Source: Clostridia bacterium (GTDB lineage: Bacteria > Bacillota > Clostridia > Oscillospirales > CAG-272). Taken from it: a stretch of 46,063 nucleotides of DNA. A model generated the notes under the pieces. That model had not been told where the DNA came from. It saw nothing but the letters and a program-made list of their open reading frames with translations, and did no database searches. The stretch covers positions 1-46,063 of the forward strand of contig JAFQPM010000003.1 of NCBI GenBank assembly GCA_017411745.1, read 5' to 3'. The position numbers were made by a program, and so were the translations under genes. Below, one piece after another: positions 41,300 through 46,063 of this stretch; positions within the stretch are counted from its first letter, which is position 1; each line of letters opens with the position of its first letter.

Positions 41300-42136
41300 T
41301 TAATATACGTCGCACTTCGAAAGTATCACCGTGCCCGCAAGGTTATAGATGACCGCCCAGACAAGTGAGACAAGCAAGCAGACGATCAGCGCACCGAGGC
41401 CGCTTGAGAGGTTGGCATTGACCGAAGCGCCGTAAAGGAAGATATTGAGGAAGGAGGCAGGAAGCGACAGACGCTCAACTATCGCCGCCACGCCGATGAT
41501 CAGAATCCCCGTGCCGAATAAAAAGGACGATGCGATCGAAACACCAAAATATCTCCTGAAAATGATATTGAGGAAGGTGTAAAGGCTTGCCCAACCGAGC
41601 GACATTATGATCTTACCGAGAATTGCGATTATCAGCGAGCCGACGTTAACGTCGGTCTCATAGCCGACGAGCAGACCCGCGACCGTGCCGCCGACAAAAT
41701 AAGTTATACACATACAAGCCATCGCAAACGCACAAGCAAGGGTCTTTGAGATCATATAATCCTGCTTTTTTGCGTGGGTGGTAAAGAGCTGCTTGACGTA
41801 GCCCGATTTATAATCGTGTCCGATGAATATCGATACCATAATGCCGCCGAAAATAAATACCATATTCATGTTGGCGTAGTCTGCGATACCCTCGATAACG
41901 TAAAGCGATTTGCTCGCGGCGACGATCTGCCAGACGTTTGAATAAAGAGGCTCCATCGTCTGTCCGTTCTGGTCGGGCATCATCGTCATTGCCGAAACCA
42001 TCGCGGGTATTATCGCCGCAATAGCAAGGAAAATATAAAACAGGGGCGTATGGAAAAGTCGGTAAAAATCCACGCCGAGCATTCCCTTGAGTCTTTGTAT
42101 AAAGCTTGGCGATTCAAATTTCAATTCGCGCGTCAT
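41300..42136 (-). CDS. ABC-2 type permease of the first transporter pair
   Basis: A 278-residue membrane protein with six hydrophobic segments and an extracytoplasmic loop after the first. AGGAGG lies 9 bases before the ATG, inside the end of the ATPase gene, from which it is separated by one base. It is paralogous to the permease at 39561-40382. The pair probably removes a membrane-active compound or processes an envelope substrate; the substrate is not known. Confidence 0.9.
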   Translation of the reverse strand: MTRELKFESPSFIQRLKGMLGVDFYRLFHTPLFYIFLAIAAIIPAMVSAMTMMPDQNGQTMEPLYSNVWQIVAASKSLYVIEGIADYANMNMVFIFGGIMVSIFIGHDYKSGYVKQLFTTHAKKQDYMISKTLACAFAMACMCITYFVGGTVAGLLVGYETDVNVGSLIIAILGKIIMSLGWASLYTFLNIIFRRYFGVSIASSFLFGTGILIIGVAAIVERLSLPASFLNIFLYGASVNANLSSGLGALIVCLLVSLVWAVIYNLAGTVILSKCDVY

Positions 42137-42137
42137 C

Positions 42138-43040
42138 TCACTTGTCCTCCTTTTCGCTCATCAGTTCGACGTAATATTCCTCGAGTCCGATCTTGTTTTT
42201 CTTGATCTCGCTCGGGATATGGCCGTTTTTCATCAGCGTATCCACGATCGCGGCGGTATCGTCGACGTCGTAGACTCGAATATAGCCGTCTTCCTCGCGA
42301 ACGGTGTCAAAATTTGCCCGAAGCAGAGCCTTTGCGCCCTGCATATCCTTCGTCTTGAGCGACACGAAGACCTGTGCTCTCGAATCCATCTCCTCCGCCG
42401 AAAGCTCCATGATCATTCTGCCCTGACGGATGATTCCGTAGTGGGTCGCGATCTTTTCAAGCTCGCCGAGAATGTGCGAGGAAATGAGAACGGTGCAGCC
42501 GTAATTTTTCGTGATATCCACGAGAATTTCTCTCATAATTCGCATGCCGTCGGTGTCAAGACCGTTGATCGGCTCGTCGAGGATGAGGAGCGCGGGATCG
42601 CCGAGCAGTGCCATCGCGATACCGATCCTCTGCTTCATTCCAAGCGAGCATTTTTTGAATTTGAGGCTCGCGTTGTCCTCCATTCGCACGATCTCGAGCA
42701 CTCGTCTGATCTCCTCGTCGGGATTTTCAAGCCCGAGGTTGATGGTCTGCATACGAAGGTTCTGATATACGCTCGAGTTTGGGAAGCAGCCCGCGTTTTC
42801 AATGAGTGCTCCGACTCTCACGCGGACACCCGCATCGGTGAAGTCCTTGCCGAAGAGCTTGATCGAGCCCGAGTCGGCAACAAGGTGACCGCAGATCAGC
42901 TTTTCGGTCGTCGATTTTCCCGAGCCGTTCTCGCCTATAAAGCCGTAGATCGCGCCGACGGGAACCGTCATATTGAGGTGATCCACCGCATACATTCCGC
43001 GGAAGCTTTTGGACAGATCTCTTATTTCTATTGCGTTCAT
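42138..43040 (-). CDS. BcrA-like ABC transporter ATPase, first pair
   Basis: A 300-residue ATPase, first gene of the eight-gene unit. Walker A GENGSGKST, signature CSLGMKQRIGIAMALLGDP, Walker B LLILDEPINGLD and switch His in SSHILGEL are all intact. AAGGAG lies 6 bases before the ATG. It is preceded by a promoter region with a good -10 box but a poor -35 and an upstream TTAAC direct repeat, so expression is probably activated by the response regulator of the same unit. Confidence 0.94.
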   Translation of the reverse strand: MNAIEIRDLSKSFRGMYAVDHLNMTVPVGAIYGFIGENGSGKSTTEKLICGHLVADSGSIKLFGKDFTDAGVRVRVGALIENAGCFPNSSVYQNLRMQTINLGLENPDEEIRRVLEIVRMEDNASLKFKKCSLGMKQRIGIAMALLGDPALLILDEPINGLDTDGMRIMREILVDITKNYGCTVLISSHILGELEKIATHYGIIRQGRMIMELSAEEMDSRAQVFVSLKTKDMQGAKALLRANFDTVREEDGYIRVYDVDDTAAIVDTLMKNGHIPSEIKKNKIGLEEYYVELMSEKEDK

Positions 43041-43089
43041 TCTAATCTCCTTGCGTTATTTGTTAGGATTAATTGACGATTTTCACTGC

Positions 43090-43143
43090 ATTATACCGCC
43101 GCTGTGTTTGCGACTTTTTTAGGAAACGTTAAAGTTTTGTTAA
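43090..43143 (-). promoter_or_regulatory. Probable activator-dependent promoter of the ABC transporter operon
   Basis: On the minus strand TATAAT lies at 43090-43095, with no recognisable -35 about 17 bases upstream. Two TTAAC sequences (43139-43143 and 43128-43132) are 11 bases apart, one helical turn, and end about 10 bases upstream of the expected -35. This is the usual arrangement for an OmpR-family activator. Confidence 0.55.
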
Positions 43144-43199
43144 TTCCCTGCGTTTCGGAAAGATTTCTGCCGCCTCGGGACATTTGACTCCATTTTCTC

Positions 43200-43227
43200 T
43201 TGACAAACTCAAAAAATAATGTATAAT
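43200..43227 (+). promoter_or_regulatory. Promoter of the aldolase gene
   Basis: TTGACA (43200-43205), 16-base spacer, TATAAT (43222-43227). Confidence 0.82.
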
Positions 43228-43268
43228 TATTATGTATAGATATGCACTAAAATTATATGGAGGATAAT

Positions 43269-44225
43269 ATGCACGACGTTGTAAAACAGCTTTCCAAAAT
43301 TGGTATCGTTCCCGTAATCAAGATCGAAGATCCCGCCGATGCGGCTCCTCTTGCAAAAGCGCTCATCGCAGGCGGTCTGCCTTGCGCTGAGGTCACCTTC
43401 AGAACCGCTTGCGCTAAGGAAGCCATCGCTATTATGGTCAAGGAGTTCCCCGAAATTATCGTCGGTGCGGGTACAGTGCTCACCAAGGCACAGGTCGACG
43501 ACGCTATCGAGGCAGGCGCAAAGTTTATCGTCAGCCCCGGCTTTAATCCCGAGATCGTTAAGTACTGTCAGGAAAAGAACTGCCCCATCGTACCCGGAAT
43601 CAACAATCCCTCGGGTATCGAAGCGGCTCTCGAGCTTGGACTTGATACGGTCAAGTTCTTCCCCGCAGAGCAGTCGGGCGGTATCGCTATGATCAAGGCT
43701 ATGTCCGCGCCTTACGGCAAGGTCTCCTTTATGCCCACGGGTGGTATCGGTCCCGCTAACGTGAACGACTACCTCGCTTTTTCCAAGATCGCTTGCTGTG
43801 GCGGCTCTTGGATGGTCAAGCCCGAAATGATCGCAGCAGGAGATTTCGACGGCATTACCAAGCTCGTGCGCGAGGCCGTCGACGTTATGCTCGGCTTTAA
43901 GTTCAAGCATATCGGTATCAATCCCTCGGGTGACACCGCCGCAAATGCTTCCGAAACCCTCAAAAATTACTTCTCCTTCGAGCCTAAGGTCGGCTCCAAG
44001 TCGATTTTCGCAAGCCCCGAGTTCGAAATGATGAACGAAAAGGGCCCCGGCACCAACGGTCACATCGCAATCCAGACCAATAACGTCGACCGCGCAGTCT
44101 ATCACCTCGAGCGCCGCGGCGTTAAGTTCGACTATAGCACCGCTACCTACGACGACAAGGGTAATATGAAATTCATCTACCTTTCCGACGAGATCAACGG
44201 CTTTGCTTATCATTTAGTTAAGTAA
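43269..44225 (+). CDS. KDPG/KHG aldolase fused to a C-terminal VOC-like domain
   Basis: A 318-residue protein. Residues 1-205 are a class I aldolase of the Eda family that splits 2-keto-3-deoxy-6-phosphogluconate to pyruvate and glyceraldehyde-3-phosphate. Glu41 in EVTFRT and the Schiff-base Lys129 in DTVKFFPAE correspond to the known catalytic pair. Residues about 210-318 (LGFKFKHIGIN to NGFAYHLVK) resemble a glyoxalase/VOC module, with GHIAIQTNNVDRAVYHLERRGV. GGAGG (43259-43263) lies 5 bases before the chosen ATG; the ATG at 43257 overlaps that site. The neighbour encodes a KDG kinase, giving the two steps of one pathway. Confidence 0.92.
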   Translation: MHDVVKQLSKIGIVPVIKIEDPADAAPLAKALIAGGLPCAEVTFRTACAKEAIAIMVKEFPEIIVGAGTVLTKAQVDDAIEAGAKFIVSPGFNPEIVKYCQEKNCPIVPGINNPSGIEAALELGLDTVKFFPAEQSGGIAMIKAMSAPYGKVSFMPTGGIGPANVNDYLAFSKIACCGGSWMVKPEMIAAGDFDGITKLVREAVDVMLGFKFKHIGINPSGDTAANASETLKNYFSFEPKVGSKSIFASPEFEMMNEKGPGTNGHIAIQTNNVDRAVYHLERRGVKFDYSTATYDDKGNMKFIYLSDEINGFAYHLVK

Positions 44226-44235
44226 AGAGGCGCGT

Positions 44236-44261
44236 TCCACCTTTTTTGAAAAAAAGGTGGA
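44236..44261. repeat. Perfect 12-bp inverted repeat after the aldolase gene
   Basis: TCCACCTTTTTT pairs with AAAAAAGGTGGA around GA. It lies 10 bases after the stop codon and may serve as a terminator with its T-run inside the stem. It belongs to a group of palindromes with a CTTTTT-AAAAAG core found in this window. Confidence 0.75.
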
Positions 44262-44449
44262 GCCAAAAAACTTCCAATAAGGATAGTTAGTGATTACAGA
44301 CGGCTTGGGTTTGAAAATGATGGAGATTATTATCGAAAAATATCTGCTATCGCGCTGCAAGTAAGCTAAAAAAATAGCAACAATTCACTATAACAAATAA
44401 ACGAACGACTAAGGTCAAACCAATTTATTTAAAGTTTTTGGCAGGGGTT
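44262..44449. other. Gap between aldolase and KDG kinase genes
   Basis: This AT-rich stretch holds no gene. At about 44310-44325 (GGTTTGAAAATGATGG) it resembles 22516-22531 (GGTTTGAAAACGATGA), part of a diverged intergenic repeat. No consensus promoter for the kinase gene is evident. Confidence 0.4.
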
Positions 44450-44483
44450 CGGGGATAGCCTTTTTTCTAAAAAGGTATCCCCG
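44450..44483. repeat. Inverted repeat just before the KDG kinase gene
   Basis: CGGGGATAGCCTTTTT pairs with AAAAAGGTATCCCCG with one bulged base around TCT. It ends 26 bases before the start codon and shares the CTTTTT-AAAAAG core with the other palindromes. Confidence 0.7.
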
Positions 44484-44509
44484 AGCGCATCCCTCAGAAA
44501 GGAAAAATT

Positions 44510-45538
44510 ATGGCAAAGGTAATTACGTTTGGAGAGCTGATGCTCAGACTTCAGCCTTACAACTACGAGAGATTCGTTCAGTGCGATCACGTTGAATTCA
44601 CGTTCGGCGGCGGCGAGGCAAACGTTGCGGTATCGCTTGCGAACTACAATATGGACGTAGCGTACGTCACGAAGCTTCCTGCACACGCTATCGGTCAGGC
44701 GGCTGTAAACAGTCTGCGCCGTTACGGCGTTGACACGACCAAGATCGTTCGCGGCGGCGACCGAGTTGGTATCTACTTCAACGAAAAGGGTGCTTCGCAG
44801 AGAGGCTCGGTCTGCATTTACGACCGTGCAAACTCCGCTATCGCAAAGGCAACTCGCGAGGACTTCGATTGGGACGCGATCTTTGAGGGGGCAGAGTGGT
44901 TCCACTTCACAGGAATTACTCCCGCGCTGGGCGCTAACGTCGTCGAGATCTGCAAGGACGCCTGCAAGGCGGCAAAGGCAAGAGGAATAAAGATCTCCTG
45001 CGACCTTAACTACCGCGGCAAGCTCTGGACCAGAGCAGAAGCTCGCGAGGCTATGACCGAGCTTTGCCAGTACGTTGACGTTTGTATCTCCAATGAGGAG
45101 GACGCAAAGGACGTATTCGGGATCGAGGCTGAGGCTACCGATATTTACGGCGGCAAGCTCAACCACGAGGGCTACAAGTCGGTTGCAAAGCAGCTTGCTG
45201 ACAAGTTCGGCTTTGAGTACGTTGCGATCACGCTCCGCGAGAGCCGTAGCGCATTTGACAACGGCTGGTCTGCTATGCTCTACAACGTTGCAGGCGACGA
45301 GTACTGCTTCTCCAAGAAGTACGACCTCCACATCATCGACCGCGTTGGCGGCGGTGACTCCTTCGGCGGCGGTCTTATCTACTCGCTTATGAACGGCAAG
45401 TCCACCCAGGGAGCAGTTGAGTTCGCAGTTGCGGCTTCCGCACTTAAGCACTCCATCGAGGGCGACTATAATATGGTCACCGTCGCAGAGGTTGAAAAGC
45501 TCGCAGGCGGCGACGGCTCGGGTAGAATTCAGAGATAA
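44510..45538 (+). CDS. kdgK: PfkB-family 2-keto-3-deoxygluconate kinase
   Basis: A 342-residue sugar kinase that phosphorylates 2-keto-3-deoxygluconate to KDPG, the substrate of the aldolase encoded just upstream. The N-terminus, ITFGELMLRLQPYNYERFVQ, and FTFGGGEANVAVSLANY are typical of the KDG kinase group. The C-terminal PfkB signature DRVGGGDSFGGGLIYSL contains the catalytic Asp of GGGDS. AGAAAGGAAAAATT precedes the ATG. The pair completes breakdown of hexuronates such as galacturonate or glucuronate. Confidence 0.88.
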   Translation: MAKVITFGELMLRLQPYNYERFVQCDHVEFTFGGGEANVAVSLANYNMDVAYVTKLPAHAIGQAAVNSLRRYGVDTTKIVRGGDRVGIYFNEKGASQRGSVCIYDRANSAIAKATREDFDWDAIFEGAEWFHFTGITPALGANVVEICKDACKAAKARGIKISCDLNYRGKLWTRAEAREAMTELCQYVDVCISNEEDAKDVFGIEAEATDIYGGKLNHEGYKSVAKQLADKFGFEYVAITLRESRSAFDNGWSAMLYNVAGDEYCFSKKYDLHIIDRVGGGDSFGGGLIYSLMNGKSTQGAVEFAVAASALKHSIEGDYNMVTVAEVEKLAGGDGSGRIQR

Positions 45539-45549
45539 AAGATAGAGAA

Positions 45550-45599
45550 TTTGGGGGAAGGGAGAAACTTTTTGGAAAAAGTTTCTCCCTTCCCCCAAA
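45550..45599. repeat. Perfect 24-bp inverted repeat after the KDG kinase gene
   Basis: The 24 bases at 45550-45573 are the exact reverse complement of those at 45576-45599, with GG between them; the core is AAACTTTTT-GG-AAAAAGTTT and the arms continue into GGGGGAAGGGAG. It lies 12 bases after the stop codon. It could terminate transcription in both directions, but its length is far beyond what that needs. Confidence 0.88.
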
Positions 45600-45715
45600 C
45601 CCCTATCCCTTTTCAAAAACTTTTTGGAATAATTGGTAAATTTTGACCCACAATTTATCTCACAGATTGAGTTTTTGGGAAAAGAAAAATATTTGAATTA
45701 TTTTTCAAAAAGCTA

Positions 45716-45744
45716 TTGCAAAAAGGAAAAGATTGTGGTATAAT
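45716..45744 (+). promoter_or_regulatory. Promoter of tRNA-Thr
   Basis: TTGCAA (45716-45721), 17-base spacer, TATAAT (45739-45744), preceded by TTTTTCAAAAAGCTA, the element shared with other promoters here. The -10 box ends 9 bases before the tRNA. Confidence 0.82.
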
Positions 45745-45753
45745 ATTTGAGTC

Positions 45754-45829
45754 GCTGGTGTAGCACAGTCGGTAGTGCAGCTGATTCGTAATCAGCAGGT
45801 CGTGTGTTCGAGTCACATCACCAGCTCCA
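45754..45829 (+). tRNA. tRNA-Thr(CGU)
   Basis: A 76-base cloverleaf. The acceptor is GCTGGTG with CACCAGC, followed by discriminator T and an encoded CCA. The anticodon stem GCTGA/TCAGC encloses TTCGTAA, so the anticodon is CGT and reads ACG (Thr). The T arm is GTGTG-TTCGAGT-CACAT with a G-T closing pair. It has its own promoter and terminator. Confidence 0.95.
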
Positions 45830-45899
45830 AAAAAGGAACTTGTCGGTTTATCCGATGAGTTCCTTTTTTAGTGTTTGTTATCGACGAAGAACACCGTAA
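45811..45899 (+). repeat. First copy of an 89-bp direct repeat holding the tRNA 3' end and terminator
   Basis: This sequence runs from the T loop of tRNA-Thr through the acceptor strand, CCA and terminator to ACACCGTAA. It is identical to 45975-46063, 164 bases downstream. Confidence 0.92.
45829..45869 (+). terminator. Terminator of tRNA-Thr
   Basis: AAAAAAGGAACT pairs with AGTTCCTTTTTT, with an inner TCGG/CCGA stem, directly after the CCA end. Confidence 0.9.
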
Positions 45900-45974
45900 A
45901 CGCGAAGCGTTTGCTCGTTTTGCGCGCAAATTGACTTTGATACAGATGCGCTTGTCGCGCAAAACAATGTTCTA

Positions 45975-46063
45975 AGTCACATCACCAGCTCCAAAAAAGG
46001 AACTTGTCGGTTTATCCGATGAGTTCCTTTTTTAGTGTTTGTTATCGACGAAGAACACCGTAA
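45975..46063 (+). repeat. Second copy of the repeat: tRNA-Thr 3' fragment plus terminator
   Basis: Identical over 89 bases to 45811-45899 and cut off by the end of the window, so the true repeat may be longer. It begins with the tRNA 3' strand including CCA (45975-45993) but has no 5' half, so it is not a tRNA gene. TGTTC just before it also resembles the T loop. The 75 bases between the copies contain the inverted repeat TTTTGCGCG/CGCGCAAAA. Confidence 0.92.

Noticed and set aside
45975..45993. Second tRNA gene
   Set aside because: Only the 3' strand of the T arm and acceptor is present; there is no 5' half or anticodon arm.

Overview
The window looks like a chromosomal segment of a spore-forming member of the Clostridia, most likely an uncultured gut-type Oscillospirales or Christensenellales relative. 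The evidence is the sporulation factor sigma-G, a GerA/SpoVAF-type germination protein, YlxM-Ffh and bS16-KhpA pairs, an mraZ-headed dcw cluster with a PASTA-containing PBP, and strong AGGAGG ribosome binding sites. The species assignment is inference. Nearly all genes are intact and closely packed.

Layout. 1-2900: the end of an unidentified gene, then a polar amino-acid ABC transporter (binding protein, permease, ATPase) read leftwards. 3100-5760: ylxM-ffh-rpsP-khpA, with two arrays of tiny tandem hairpins flanking ffh. 5760-8660: a DUF2974-type alpha/beta hydrolase and an unrecognised three-helix membrane protein. 8700-16900: a compact phage-derived block read leftwards (three small genes, TerS, TerL, portal, a Prp-like cysteine protease, scaffold, N4-gp56-type capsid, one more small gene), with a divergent S24 (CI/LexA-like) repressor. 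No tail, integrase, replication or lysis gene is visible. 16900-20220: a DUF6514-like gene, radC, an atypical ftsZ and sigG. 20330-32910: dcw cluster read leftwards in the order mraZ-rsmH-ftsL-like-pbp-murE-murF-mraY-ftsW-murG-ftsQ, without murD, murC or ftsA. 33290-36410: germination protein, nrdR and a pyridoxamine kinase. 36440-43040: an eight-gene unit holding two tandem BcrA-like ABC transporter pairs, an OmpR-type regulator with an intramembrane-sensing kinase, and two membrane proteins. 43200-46063: KDPG aldolase fused to a VOC-like domain, a PfkB-type KDG kinase, and tRNA-Thr(CGU), whose 3' end plus terminator is repeated 164 bp downstream.

How the parts work together. The dcw genes make lipid II and build the septum. 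The ABC/two-component unit resembles peptide-antibiotic detoxification systems. The aldolase and kinase form the lower uronate/Entner-Doudoroff route to pyruvate and glyceraldehyde-3-phosphate. In the phage block, the capsid protein begins with a motif like the Firmicutes ribosomal protein L27 N-terminus, the known substrate of Prp, and a Prp homologue lies two genes upstream. The repressor promoter and the structural promoter both carry CTTAAC half-sites.

Most notable points: the capsid/Prp pairing in a tail-less packaging-and-capsid cassette; an FtsZ with a T7-loop Asn-to-Gly change and no C-terminal peptide; mini-hairpin arrays; the duplicated tRNA end; and an FtsL-like protein with a long cytoplasmic domain. 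All function calls come from reading the sequence; no database search was run.
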